DNA of 64,000 bases from Pseudobdellovibrionaceae bacterium (GCA_020635055.1 JACKAN010000014.1:40190-104189); one strand, 5' to 3'; shown: positions 7,782 to 15,980, counted from the stretch's first letter. Translations and numbers: made by a program. Notes: generated by a model not told the origin, from the sequence alone.

Positions 7782-8611
7782 TAAAACTCAGTCCATCAAC
7801 TTATTATTATAAAACTAAAAATTCACGTTCAGAAAAAGATAGGTTTGATGCTAATGTCAGGGCTGCCATTGAAGCAATACAAATTAAATTTCCAAAGAGT
7901 GGCTACCGTACAATGAAACATTATCTTAAACGTAAGGGTTATGTTTTAGGTGAAACCCGTTTAAGGCGTATTATGAAAGAAAATAACCTACAAGCGAAGA
8001 TTAGAAAAAAATATTTTATAACTACACAGTCCAAACATGGAGAATTTATTTACCCCAATTTACTGCCAGAGCTTAGCATAACAGATATTAATCAAGTATG
8101 GGTTGCCGATATTACCTATATAAGAATATTAACTGGATTTGTTTTTTTAGCAGTAATAATGGATCTCTACTCAAGGAAAATAATTGGCTGGTCTATTTCA
8201 AAAAACATTGATCAAGATTTAACATTAAGTGCATTAGAGATGGCTATAACACTAAGAAATCCAAAAGCTGGAGTGATACATCATGCGGACCGTGGTGTTC
8301 AATATTTAAGTCAAAGTTATATAAAGAAATTAAATGATCATGAATTCCATATTTCATGTTCTAGAAAGGGGAACCCTTATGACAATGCCTTCTGTGAGAG
8401 TTTAATGAAGACAATAAAATCGAATGAAATTGATTTAAAACAATATAGAGACTTAAATGATGTATTAAATAATTTACCTGAGTTTATTACTACTGTGTAT
8501 AATGCTGAACGTGTTCATTCAGCTCTAGGTTATTTAACGCCGGAAGAGTTTGAAAATAAATTAAAACATGATATGCATTTTTTAAACAAAAAGCCTATTG
8601 TTATAACTTAA
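7778..8611 (+). CDS. IS3-family transposase OrfB (integrase core)
   Basis: The 277-residue protein has an HTH_21-like region (FPKSGYRTMKHYLKRKGY, about 45-60) and the rve DDE core: Asp in VADITYIRI, Asp in IHHADRGVQYLS, Glu in DNAFCESLMKTIK. The ending VHSALGYLTPEEFE is the standard C-terminus of the family. It appears fully functional. Confidence 0.93.
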   Translation: MIKLSPSTYYYKTKNSRSEKDRFDANVRAAIEAIQIKFPKSGYRTMKHYLKRKGYVLGETRLRRIMKENNLQAKIRKKYFITTQSKHGEFIYPNLLPELSITDINQVWVADITYIRILTGFVFLAVIMDLYSRKIIGWSISKNIDQDLTLSALEMAITLRNPKAGVIHHADRGVQYLSQSYIKKLNDHEFHISCSRKGNPYDNAFCESLMKTIKSNEIDLKQYRDLNDVLNNLPEFITTVYNAERVHSALGYLTPEEFENKLKHDMHFLNKKPIVIT

Positions 8612-8644
8612 GAGGTTTTTGTACAGTCAAACGACCGCACTCCA

Positions 8645-8766
8645 ATGGGCGCTTACGATTTATATTCGACGAGCAGGACTTGATACTAGAGGAGCTACTG
8701 ACGCCCTCTCCAAGATCAAGCCCGAGGAGGTGATAGGTACGGTTGTCTCCCTATTCAATAGTTAAT
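8645..8766 (+). pseudogene. Short C-terminal coding relic
   Basis: One frame reads ALTIYIRRAGLDTRGATDAL followed by SKIKPEEVIGTVVSLFNS and a stop near 8764. It looks like a real C-terminus because it is compositionally balanced and ends with a helix, but the frame closes just upstream of the IS3 insertion. I do not recognise the family; an old transposase tail is possible. Confidence 0.3.
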
Positions 8767-8847
8767 GAAAACCTGTTACTGAATACATGCTAACGTGGTT
8801 TACTTGATTTTTTTCAGAAAAAACTTTACCAAATAAAATTAAGGAAC

Positions 8848-8869
8848 CCTGGTTGAAAAACAGGTTTTT
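8848..8869 (+). terminator. Possible intrinsic terminator
   Basis: CCTGGTT and AAACAGG pair around a 3-nt loop and are followed by a TTTTTA run. It lies just past the 3' end of the minus-strand methyltransferase-like gene and could stop plus-strand transcripts coming from the insertion sequences. Confidence 0.35.
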
Positions 8870-8870
8870 A

Positions 8871-9701
8871 TCACCTTTTCACCATCTTTCTTATTTCCAC
8901 TATACCTAGATACCTATTCTTGTCTTTATAGGTAAACCCTACGTAGCGTAGCTCACTGTCTCCTTCGAGTTCTTTTTTTACTTGTTCTGCTGAACCTTTG
9001 GTTGTCATTCCTATCAACAGTCTGCCATTAGTTTTTAGGATTCTCCTAACCTCTCTTAGGTTGTCTGAGAATGTATCTCTATGATCTTTTGATGAAAGTG
9101 GACCATTCATTGATAGAATCAGATCAAATGTGCTAGAATAAAAAGGTGTCCATAAAAGGTTTGCTGGAAAAATCCTACCCGTCCTCAGAGCCTTTCGTGA
9201 TACAAAAATATCAGCACCGTAAATATTAACACCTAGCTGAAACATCTCATTCACAAAACTTCCCTTGCCACTTGGGAAGTCCAAAACTGTCATACTCTTC
9301 ATTTCGTTTAGGGGAACTACATCAAAAATGGCATCTAACTCAGCAACTGGTCGATCGGTGCGATTGAAGTGCGTTGCGTTCTCACGAGTTGCAGGTGCTA
9401 CAAAAACATAAACTCCATATTGGAAACCGTCTGCATGTACACCGTTAGGATAAACAAAAGTACCATCTTCGCCTCTTAAATCAACAATTTCAACTTTCTC
9501 CAGCTTGTTTGGATCTAATACATTTTTACGAGCATCACTTAGAAACCGTTGACACTTCAGTTGTCTAAAAATCTCTTTGGCCGAATGCACACGGTCTGTT
9601 GATCCATTTGCCCAAATAGGCTGACTCATGGCTAAAACTTGCACAGTGAAAACGAAGAGAATTACTCCTCGTAAGTTCAGTAATTTCATACAATTAGACA
9701 T
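8871..9701 (-). CDS. Exported SAM-methyltransferase-like protein
   Basis: The 276-residue protein carries a class I methyltransferase fold. Motif I is VLDFPSGKGSFVNEMFQLGV (about 139-158) with the acidic loop GADIF. PANLLWTPFYSSTFDLILSM resembles motif IV, and LREVRRILKTNGRLLIGM is the Methyltransf_11 post-IV signature. Oddly, residues 1-32 look like a Sec signal peptide (RGVILFVFTVQVLAMSQPIWA), while SAM is cytoplasmic. MKLLNL at residue 5 is an alternative start that keeps the signal. Motif I has FPSGKG where GxGxG is usual, so activity is uncertain. It is a lone gene between IS debris. Confidence 0.6.
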   Translation of the reverse strand: MSNCMKLLNLRGVILFVFTVQVLAMSQPIWANGSTDRVHSAKEIFRQLKCQRFLSDARKNVLDPNKLEKVEIVDLRGEDGTFVYPNGVHADGFQYGVYVFVAPATRENATHFNRTDRPVAELDAIFDVVPLNEMKSMTVLDFPSGKGSFVNEMFQLGVNIYGADIFVSRKALRTGRIFPANLLWTPFYSSTFDLILSMNGPLSSKDHRDTFSDNLREVRRILKTNGRLLIGMTTKGSAEQVKKELEGDSELRYVGFTYKDKNRYLGIVEIRKMVKR

Positions 9702-9917
9702 ATCAAATTTTGGACCAAAAAATCACATGAAAACTCAACCTGACTTTACCCAGGGCGTTTGCACTTAGACGCTTTTTCCCATAAGGATTTATTGTAGCTT
9801 AAAACTCTGTCACCATAGCCTCTTTGGTAGCGTAAAAAAACGTGTCTCCATAAGAATAACTTATAGGACTAAATGGAGAACATATGTAAATCGACGACAT
9901 GACCGTTTCTCCGTTAT

Positions 9918-10375
9918 TTAGAAGGGGGTGGTTGATGCCAATCTCATTTCGGGTGGCCAGTACCAGGAAGACGTATCTATATATTTTGAGTTTAACAGCC
10001 CACATCTTTGTAGGATTTTGAGCATAAATGATACTGGATTTGTGTATCCATACCCCATTCTTTTGAGGACTTTAATTTTATTATTTAGTCCCTCTGACAC
10101 GGCTGTTGTAAGTCCCGACATTATATAACCTTCTATATAATGCCTGTATTTCCTCAAAGTATTTGCAAACTTTAAAAATGGCTTTAATTTGGCTTCCCTT
10201 GCAAAGCGATACCACAGGATAAGACTTTTCCTGAACTCTTTTACATTTTTCTTATCTAAAACCTTATGGAAATATTCAACTAACACTGACGCTCTAAATA
10301 TATTTTTATTTATATCCAGTAATCGCTCTAGCTTTATGTAATCTTTTTTTGATTGTCTACAGTTTATTGCAGAAA
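9918..10375 (-). pseudogene. ISL3-family transposase, C-terminal relic
   Basis: The minus strand encodes KFANTLRKYRHYIEGYI, then GLTTAVSEGLNNKIKVLKRM, GYGYTNPVSFMLKILQRCG and the ending MRLASTTPF, the characteristic C-terminal third of ISL3 (DDE_Tnp_ISL3) transposases including the catalytic Glu in SEGLNNKIK. The frame stays open upstream to about 10,375, and the rest of the gene is gone. The same C-terminal end is found again as a short fragment near 17.05 kb. Confidence 0.75.
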
Positions 10376-10401
10376 TAAATAAGGCACAAAAACAAATTTA
10401 T

Positions 10402-10599
10402 TTAAATTTTTTCTGATACTATACATCTAGCCATTTCCATATCTGCCGTCAGTAATAATGAAAGTTTAGAACAATTGAACATATTGACTATCATTGCATC
10501 AGACGAGGCTAATCCATATTTACCCATTATTTTGACAACATCCTCCCAATCAGGTTTTTTATCCAACATGGACAATTCATCTGTTCTCTGAAAACTTTT
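10402..10599 (-). pseudogene. PIN-domain protein relic (VapC-like C-terminus)
   Basis: This minus-strand frame has GLASSDAMIVNMFNCSKLSL followed by LLTADMEMA, matching the SDA...LLTAD.DF pattern of PIN-domain ribonucleases, where these Asp bind metal. Only about 65 residues remain, ending CIVSEKI and a stop. Upstream, a tandem 14-bp repeat and a stop codon break the frame. It is probably a dead toxin fragment. Confidence 0.5.
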
Positions 10600-10627
10600 T
10601 TAACGCCACCAACTTAACGCCACCAAC
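10600..10627. repeat. Tandem 14-bp duplication
   Basis: TTAACGCCACCAAC occurs twice head to tail. It lies exactly where the PIN-domain frame breaks and introduces stop codons on the minus strand, so it looks like a slippage duplication that helped inactivate the gene. Confidence 0.7.
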
Positions 10628-11266
10628 TAAGCTCTAAATCTCTATTATCTGAAACAATAGGCAGAGCCACATGATCATTAGCTTCACAGACTGTGCGCAG
10701 TCCTTTATTTGCGTAGGTTGAAGATGTCTTCCTGGGTAATACCTTCACTTTCCATTTTTGAGGTAAAAAGTGAGTGCGTGCTAATTGTGAATTTAAAATT
10801 CAATTCTTAGAGATTGATCGAACACCGTTAGGAAATTAGAACATAAGAAGTTATCAGCAATTCACATTGGTGTATTAAAGTCTGTTCAATCTGGAATGTA
10901 CCTAGGGGATGTAATAAATATTTTAGGACATAATACTAAGGTATATGACCTATTAGATACAGAAGTTGCCCAAACTTTTTGGGGCGGCTTTTGAGCGCTT
11001 TGTAATTTTAGAGGTTAGAGCCTATTTAAGTTATTTTAGAAAAAAACAAAAAATGTATTATTAGCAATCAACTTCACAATTTGAAATTGATTAAATTATA
11101 GGCGATGAAGTAGCTAAAAAAAATCTTCTGAATTAGTTCAAGATAATTTTTTTAAGGGTTTAAGAGCTTTGAAAGAAGAAGATATTTTTAAAAGATTTTT
11201 TTTCCTCTCTAAGTTTTTGAAAATTCTTAGGAATTTCTCGGCAGTCTAGATTTGAATCACAGATAC
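10628..11266. other. Gene-poor, decayed stretch
   Basis: No complete gene is visible. A minus-strand frame (about 10,628-10,780) reads TYANKGLRTVCEANDHVALP and then DNRDLELSWWR, stopping at the 14-bp repeat. A plus-strand frame (about 10,827-10,994) reads KSVQSGMYLGDVINILGHNT and ends QTFWGGF. Both look like remnants of proteins that I cannot identify. The rest is AT-rich and shows nothing definite. Confidence 0.4.
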
Positions 11267-11294
11267 TTGACATTTTCTTCATTAGACACAAAAT
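11267..11294 (+). promoter_or_regulatory. Candidate promoter of the HPF-like operon
   Basis: TTGACA at 11267 and CAAAAT at 11289 are separated by 16 nt. It is the only good -35 box upstream of the leader peptide and the three HPF-like genes. The -10 matches four of six positions. Confidence 0.4.
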
Positions 11295-11375
11295 AAATTA
11301 AGAACAGGGCAAAATCTAAAAAATGTAACTTCTTTATATAAATCGTGCCCTGAAACGTTTTAAAGGAGGTGCAAA

Positions 11376-11414
11376 GTGAAACTAACAGGTATCCCACCAA
11401 ACAAGTTCATCTAA
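11376..11414 (+). CDS. Putative 12-residue leader peptide
   Basis: A near-perfect Shine-Dalgarno (AAAGGAGGTG) precedes GTG at 11376, which opens a 12-codon frame VKLTGIPPNKFI ending in TAA. It lies 61 nt upstream of the first HPF-like gene. A sequence partly complementary to the ribosome site (GCCCTGAAACG) lies just before it. Such a strong site on such a short frame suggests a regulatory leader peptide or small protein; this is an inference, and chance is possible. Confidence 0.35.
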   Translation: MKLTGIPPNKFI

Positions 11415-11475
11415 TCCAATTATATAATATTACATATTCACGACATTAATAATTTTTAGCTATTGGAGGATTTTT

Positions 11476-11820
11476 ATGCTGAATCACAGTATAAAGTTTG
11501 AGTTTATTGGATTTGATCCAGACTACAAAACAAGAAGCTATATTACTTCTGTTGCTGAACGCTTGCAGAGTCTTTCTCCCAGTTACTCTTTTATTAAGGT
11601 AGCTATGAACAAGGGAAAAAATGTTGTTAAAGCCTCTTGCAAAATTGTATCACAAGCAGGCGAATTTGTGGCTGAGAGTTTATGTAATGATCCCGTATCG
11701 GCAATTCTGCAAATTGAAGCTGATATTATGGAGCAACTCAATGAATGGAAGAAGCATCGATTTTTTGAAAACCAGCCTGAGACCAAAGTATCTAAACCAC
11801 TGCTAGAAATTGCTATTTAG
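11476..11820 (+). CDS. HPF/YfiA-like ribosome-hibernation-fold protein (paralogue 1)
   Basis: This 114-residue protein follows the beta-alpha-beta-beta-beta-alpha order of HPF/YfiA: strand IKFEFIGF (6-13), helix YITSVAERLQSLS, strands FIKVAMNKG, VVKASCKIVS and EFVAESLC, and helix DPVSAILQIEADIMEQLNEW (71-90), ending in a basic KKHR. The DP.SAI...E..I..QL..WK ending is the family's most recognisable feature. HPF proteins bind the 30S decoding region and inactivate ribosomes in stationary phase. Only the short form is seen, without the dimerisation tail. TTGGAGGA precedes the ATG. It heads a tandem set of three such genes. Confidence 0.6.
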   Translation: MLNHSIKFEFIGFDPDYKTRSYITSVAERLQSLSPSYSFIKVAMNKGKNVVKASCKIVSQAGEFVAESLCNDPVSAILQIEADIMEQLNEWKKHRFFENQPETKVSKPLLEIAI

Positions 11821-11854
11821 AGGGGGCACTTTGAATTTCCATCAAGGAGGACTT

Positions 11855-12184
11855 ATGTATGAATTTCATGTGAGGGATCTAACAGAAACCGAAGCACTCA
11901 AGCAATTGGCGGATCACGCAGTAAAAGTGATCAAGTCTACGACGGATTGTGACACCGAAGTTCAAATTATTGTTGAACCTGAAGCCAAAGAGAAACGACT
12001 TTTTGCCGTCTCGATGAGTGTATTTGGTCTTCAGGAGCCAGTCATCGTGAGGAAAGATGGGAAGAACGCCTTATCCGTTTTTAGAAAGGTTAAAAAGGCT
12101 GTGCTTAGACAGATTCATAGAATGAATGAAAAAAGAATAACTAATAGAAGAAAACAGTTTTTCAAAGAGCAATACGCTTTATAA
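11855..12184 (+). CDS. HPF/YfiA-like protein (paralogue 2)
   Basis: The ATG at 11855 is chosen because AAGGAGGACTT stands directly before it. The 109-residue product has the same fold order: strand YEFHVRDL, helix ALKQLADHAVKVIKS, strands EVQIIVEPE, LFAVSMSVFG and PVIVRKDGKN, and helix SVFRKVKKAVLRQIHRMNEK. The very basic last helix and tail (KRITNRRKQFF) suit RNA binding. It shares little sequence with paralogue 1, so the duplication is old. It starts 34 nt after paralogue 1. Confidence 0.55.
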   Translation: MYEFHVRDLTETEALKQLADHAVKVIKSTTDCDTEVQIIVEPEAKEKRLFAVSMSVFGLQEPVIVRKDGKNALSVFRKVKKAVLRQIHRMNEKRITNRRKQFFKEQYAL

Positions 12185-12198
12185 CGAAAGGAGGAGCT

Positions 12199-12528
12199 AT
12201 GGTCTTAGCAGGAGCAAATATATATAACGACGGCGTTGGTATAAACCGAGACGCTGAAGAAAAAATTCAACGGATTGTAAATAGCATTAAAACCATTTCG
12301 CCGTCTTCAAAGGTAAGCCTGAGGTTGCTCAAGAGTGGGAATGTCTACGAAGGCTTACTATGGAGTAAGTCTGATGAGCTGCCTTTAGGTGTTTATAAAA
12401 GAGGTGTATCAATGACCCAAGTATTGGAGAGCATCTATAAGCGTGTAAAAAAGGATTGTATAAGGGCATTGAAATTAACTCGTAAACGACGTCAAAGCCA
12501 GTCGGATTTACTCATGAGGCTGGTATGA
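12199..12528 (+). CDS. HPF/YfiA-like protein (paralogue 3)
   Basis: The 109-residue product starts 14 nt after paralogue 2 behind AAAGGAGGAG. The predicted order is a short strand, helix DAEEKIQRIVNSIKTIS, strands KVSLRLLKSG, VYEGLLWSK and LPLGVYKRG, and helix MTQVLESIYKRVKKDCIRAL with a basic tail KLTRKRRQ. The alternation and length match HPF-like proteins, but this is the most divergent of the three. Its stop overlaps the start of the next ORF (ATGA). Confidence 0.5.
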   Translation: MVLAGANIYNDGVGINRDAEEKIQRIVNSIKTISPSSKVSLRLLKSGNVYEGLLWSKSDELPLGVYKRGVSMTQVLESIYKRVKKDCIRALKLTRKRRQSQSDLLMRLV

Positions 12529-12778
12529 ATAAAAATCATCAGTCTTCGGAGTCTTTTCAAAACATTTTGAAAGGAAAACTTAAAAGCAGCTCGGACAATC
12601 GTCCTTTAAAAACTGAAATGACCGGTATTTTAATTCCGTGTCACCAAGAGGATGGAGGCCAGATATTTAGTTTTAAGCTAGGGACTCAAACCAACAAGTA
12701 TTTGATATAGATAACTATGTGAGAATGATTATTCAGAAAGGTATGTTGGAGCCAGTATTCGATGACTTGGCTTCCTAG
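12525..12778 (+). pseudogene. Fourth ORF of the HPF-like operon, frameshifted
   Basis: The frame from ATG 12525 (overlapping paralogue 3 by ATGA) encodes 61 residues ending at 12710 (QTNKYLI). The -1 frame from about 12689 continues sensibly as QQVFDIDNYVRMIIQKGMLE and then PVFDDLAS, stopping at 12776, two bases into the next gene's ribosome site. The intact protein would be about 84 residues. Either the gene is broken or the base is misread. Function unknown. Confidence 0.45.
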
Positions 12779-12839
12779 GAGGAAAAAGTGTTAAGTTGGA
12801 TTTTCAACTTATTCAAAAAAACGGGATGATCGACGACGT

Positions 12840-13838
12840 GTGGTCTTGATAACTGGAGCCAGTACGGGACTTGGCTTGGCTCTTGTTAGGGAGCTAGTAC
12901 GGTCAGAAAAATACCATGTGATTGCCACCGCTCGTCGGTCATCCCTTCCTCGTTTTGAAAAAATTGGTATTTTTGATGATGAAAATTTATGGATTCGACC
13001 AATGAATGTACTTAAAAAATCTGATCGTGACAGGATCATTAAAGAGGCTAATGAAAAACTTGGAGGTATTGATGTTTTAGTGAATAACGCAGGTTATTGT
13101 TTGCGTGGGGTTGTGGAGCAAGTAAATGAGACTGAGCGACTAAAGCAAATTGATACAAACTTTCGTGCGCCGATGGCCCTAGTCAGAAGTGTTCTCCCCA
13201 ATATGCGAAAGAAGAGGAGTGGCCATATTATTAATATATCTTCAGTGAGTGGTATGATGGCTATGCCAACCATGTCCATATATAGTGCCTCTAAATTTGC
13301 TCTTGAAGGGGCTACAGAGGCACTATGGTACGAGGTGCGTCCTTGGAAGATTAAAGTAAGTCTCATACAACCTGGATTTATAAATTCGGACTCATTTAAG
13401 AACGTTGAACTTACAAGAGAAAGTAGGAAGTCTATTCAGGACAAAAACAATCCATACTATTATCACTACAATTCCATGGCTCCATTCATAGCGAAGATGA
13501 TGAGGTTCTCTCCATCAACACCCGAAAAAATTGCCGAGAAAATTCATAAGGTAATTATTTGCGATAATCCACCATTGAGGGTGCCAGTTACTATCGATGC
13601 ACTGATTTTTGGATTGATTAGAAAATTATTACCAAGAAAGATATACCACATGCTTATGTACTACTCTTTGCCAAAAGTCTATCGATGGGGTGAGGACGAA
13701 CACTACTATATGGATGCAGAGTATGCACTAAAGGAAGATCAGAAATTGTTAGAGGGTAATAAGTCTAATCCAAAATTACTTGAAGCAGGTCCAAGTGAAA
13801 ATAAAAAGCACGAGTGGAATAGGGCTGATGCAATTTAA
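12840..13838 (+). CDS. Short-chain dehydrogenase/reductase; 5' end split by frameshift
   Basis: This is a classical SDR: cofactor motif TGASTGLG (residues about 5-12), NNAG, catalytic Ser in INISSVSG and YSASK (Tyr and Lys). A C-terminal extension of about 90 residues (LIRKLLPRKIYHMLMYYSLP) could touch membranes. The frame only offers GTG at 12840 as a start, inside the first strand. The likely true start is GTG at 12788 behind AGGAGG, reading LSWIFNLFKK before a run of seven A (12815-12821). One A fewer would join it to RDDRRRVVLITGAS. The substrate is unknown. It is the last gene of the HPF-like operon. Confidence 0.8.
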   Translation: MVLITGASTGLGLALVRELVRSEKYHVIATARRSSLPRFEKIGIFDDENLWIRPMNVLKKSDRDRIIKEANEKLGGIDVLVNNAGYCLRGVVEQVNETERLKQIDTNFRAPMALVRSVLPNMRKKRSGHIINISSVSGMMAMPTMSIYSASKFALEGATEALWYEVRPWKIKVSLIQPGFINSDSFKNVELTRESRKSIQDKNNPYYYHYNSMAPFIAKMMRFSPSTPEKIAEKIHKVIICDNPPLRVPVTIDALIFGLIRKLLPRKIYHMLMYYSLPKVYRWGEDEHYYMDAEYALKEDQKLLEGNKSNPKLLEAGPSENKKHEWNRADAI

Positions 13839-14141
13839 GTTCTGGGTTGAATTTTGTTTTTAGTTTAACTTAATTAATTGGAAATCCCTTTTAGTCTTTC
13901 AATAATTGTTAAGCCATATTATTGAAAATGATATATGTTGCTTAAGTGATATTACGGTCATCTAGGGGGGCAACCTACCTTCTGTAAGTAGTTAATTTAA
14001 CAAGATTAAAGATAATAATATTCCCCTGGTATCTAAAGTTAAATTAACTTGTAGTTTTTCTTATTTTTACCAGATAGATTTCATAAATTTGCTATCATTC
14101 ACATTTAATGATATTTTCTGCTTAATAATTAGAAAGATGGT
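13839..14141. other. Intergenic region upstream of the AraC-type gene
   Basis: No gene is visible in these 300 bases. Two AT-rich palindromic words (GTTAATTTAAC near 13,990 and AGTTAAATTAACTT near 14,037) share a core and could bind a regulator such as the AraC-type protein downstream. No convincing promoter or terminator was identified. Confidence 0.35.
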
Positions 14142-15167
14142 ATGAATAATTCAGTTGTTATGACAGTATTAAATGTAATGCCCAGGGCGATCATGCAAGA
14201 TCTTTTAGTGTTGGGTGTTGATTTTTCAAAATTAGTTGCAGAATATGGTTTGGATATTGATTCGGCCATGGACCCCGGCCAAAGGATTCCCGGTGATTTA
14301 TATATTCAACTTTTTAAACTGGCTTTTAATAAAACAGGCAATCATTTTTACCTTCTAGATATTTTAAAAAAAACTGATGTAAAAGGTGTCTCCCCCTTTG
14401 ATATTATAATTGAATCTTCTAAAAATTTGCGAGACGTGCTTCAAACTTTGGTTCAATACAAGTCTTTCTTCAATGCAAATCTTGGATTTCTGTTTTTTGA
14501 TGAAGCCAATGGTGGCAAATTGGGACTAACGGTTTTAAATTCAAAAATTCCTTCTGCTGAAGTGGTTTTGTCTGAAGTTTCTTTTTTTGGTGTGCTTTCG
14601 ATAATTAGTAAAGTAACAAAAAAAAGTTTACGACCTACAAGAATCGAATTTTCCCATGCGCCTCATTCACCCATTGAAGAATATGAAAAGTATTTTGATT
14701 GTCCTATAAAATTTAGAACTAATTTTAACTTTATTCACTTTTCTGAAGAAGATTTACAAAGACCCTTTGCTTTAGAAGATCCACTCTTAAAAACCTTACT
14801 AGAAGAAAAAATAGAACTCTACTTGAAGACTGCGGGCATAAGCATTAACTCTAGCCTAATTTTGAGAGTGAACCGCGCAATTGTCACAGGTATAATAAAT
14901 AATAATCTTAATATAGAGAAAGTTGCTAGTGAATTAGTTATGACACCAAGAACTCTACAAAGACGCCTGGCAGATAGCAATGTTACGTTTTCAGAAATGG
15001 TGACTTCTATTAAGTCCTATTTGGCATGTCATTATTTACGTAGATTGGATCTTGACTTGAACAGGGTTTCCTTTCTTTCAGGCTATTCTGATGTAAGTAG
15101 TTTTTCCAAATCTTTTAAGAAATCATTTAATCAAACTCCGGCTGAATATCGTAAGACAATTATTTAA
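14142..15167 (+). CDS. AraC-family transcriptional regulator (OruR/ArgR-like, Arabinose_bd type)
   Basis: The 341-residue protein has an N-terminal ligand-binding region of the Arabinose_bd type (residues about 20-200, including GNHFYLLDILKKTDVKGVSP and FDIIIESSKNLRDVLQTL). Its C-terminal double HTH (about 250-338) has VASELVMTPRTLQRRLADSN and VSFLSGYSDVSSFSKSFKKS, ending FNQTPAEYRK, the AraC signature. It acts in the cytoplasm as a ligand-responsive activator. No catabolic operon adjoins, so the target is unknown; the SDR upstream is a candidate (inference). Confidence 0.88.
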   Translation: MNNSVVMTVLNVMPRAIMQDLLVLGVDFSKLVAEYGLDIDSAMDPGQRIPGDLYIQLFKLAFNKTGNHFYLLDILKKTDVKGVSPFDIIIESSKNLRDVLQTLVQYKSFFNANLGFLFFDEANGGKLGLTVLNSKIPSAEVVLSEVSFFGVLSIISKVTKKSLRPTRIEFSHAPHSPIEEYEKYFDCPIKFRTNFNFIHFSEEDLQRPFALEDPLLKTLLEEKIELYLKTAGISINSSLILRVNRAIVTGIINNNLNIEKVASELVMTPRTLQRRLADSNVTFSEMVTSIKSYLACHYLRRLDLDLNRVSFLSGYSDVSSFSKSFKKSFNQTPAEYRKTII

Positions 15168-15264
15168 AATTTGTCATGAATCGACTCCATTTCGTCGCCT
15201 CAGGATCTGGCAAAATAGTATCTAGTTAAATAAGATACGACCCAATCCTATCCAAGGAGTTTGA

Positions 15265-15657
15265 ATGGGTGATTCAGAAAGAAAAATTAATATTTTATTA
15301 GTTGATGACAGTGTAGACATCCTTAACATATGTAAAGACTTTCTTGAAAAACTAAACACCAATGTTTTTACGGCAGAAAATGGCGCGGAAGCCATTGATA
15401 AAATACGCGATGGATTAAATGTGGATGCTATAATAATGGACATTGAAATGCCAGTTATGGATGGGGTGTCGGCAATACAAAAGATTTCTACCCTTGGTTA
15501 TAAAAAGTGTATCTTTATAAACTCTGGGATCTCAACTAATAAAATTATAAAAATGCTAGGTGAGTATAAAGTTAGTGGAATACTTAATAAGTCTGAATTG
15601 TCGACTGAATTAATAGAAGTCGTTAAGAAAATAAAAAACAAGATTGATTTAGGATAA
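15265..15657 (+). CDS. Single-domain response regulator (receiver only)
   Basis: The 130-residue CheY-like receiver has the acidic pair in LLVDDSVDI, the phosphoacceptor Asp in AIIMDIEMPVMDG (about 57) and the conserved Lys near the C-terminus in GILNKSEL. The usual Thr/Ser is Ser in FINSG. No output domain is present, so it probably acts by protein contact. AAGGAG precedes the ATG. No kinase is adjacent. Confidence 0.88.
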   Translation: MGDSERKINILLVDDSVDILNICKDFLEKLNTNVFTAENGAEAIDKIRDGLNVDAIIMDIEMPVMDGVSAIQKISTLGYKKCIFINSGISTNKIIKMLGEYKVSGILNKSELSTELIEVVKKIKNKIDLG

Positions 15658-15980
15658 GAAATAAAGATCTTTACTGCGTCTTATCAAGAATCTACATTTG
15701 CATTGAGAAAACAGCGAAAGTTTTATGTATGATCATGCATCCACTAAAAAGTATTTTCTTGTTCGGGAAGCAACCTCACCCAAGTTCGCTGAATGGGTTT
15801 CGCCAAGATAAAAATTCAATATTTTTTTCTGAAAAATAAAAAAACCTCGACTAACTTTGACACTAAATTTGCAATTTCAATTAGAAAATGGTCATGAAAG
15901 GAAAAATTAATTTTTATAGTAAGATGTACATCTAATTTGAAGATAAATAGCTTAGGAAAAACTTTACAAGTTACATACAT
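15658..15980. other. Intergenic stretch without a clear gene
   Basis: A 38-codon frame at 15,729-15,845 (starting MIMHPLKSIFLFGK) lacks a ribosome site and is probably fortuitous. An inverted repeat AAATAAAGATCTTTACT follows the receiver gene without a T run. Nothing else is recognisable. Confidence 0.4.

Larger units (their letters stand above)
7299..8644 (+). mobile_element. Intact IS3-family element with 3-bp target duplication
   Basis: Ends TGGAGTGCGGT (7299-7309) and its complement (8634-8644) bound a 1,346-bp element. The flanking ATG at 7296-7298 is repeated at 8645-8647, a 3-bp target duplication. Both orfs are open and overlap by 4 nt. It differs clearly from the TGGACTTCCCC element to its left and was inserted later, into old transposase debris. 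Confidence 0.9.

Noticed and set aside
13955..13990. GGGGGGCAACCTACC stretch suggestive of a riboswitch
   Set aside because: The flanking stems and conserved loops of c-di-GMP or other riboswitches are not present.
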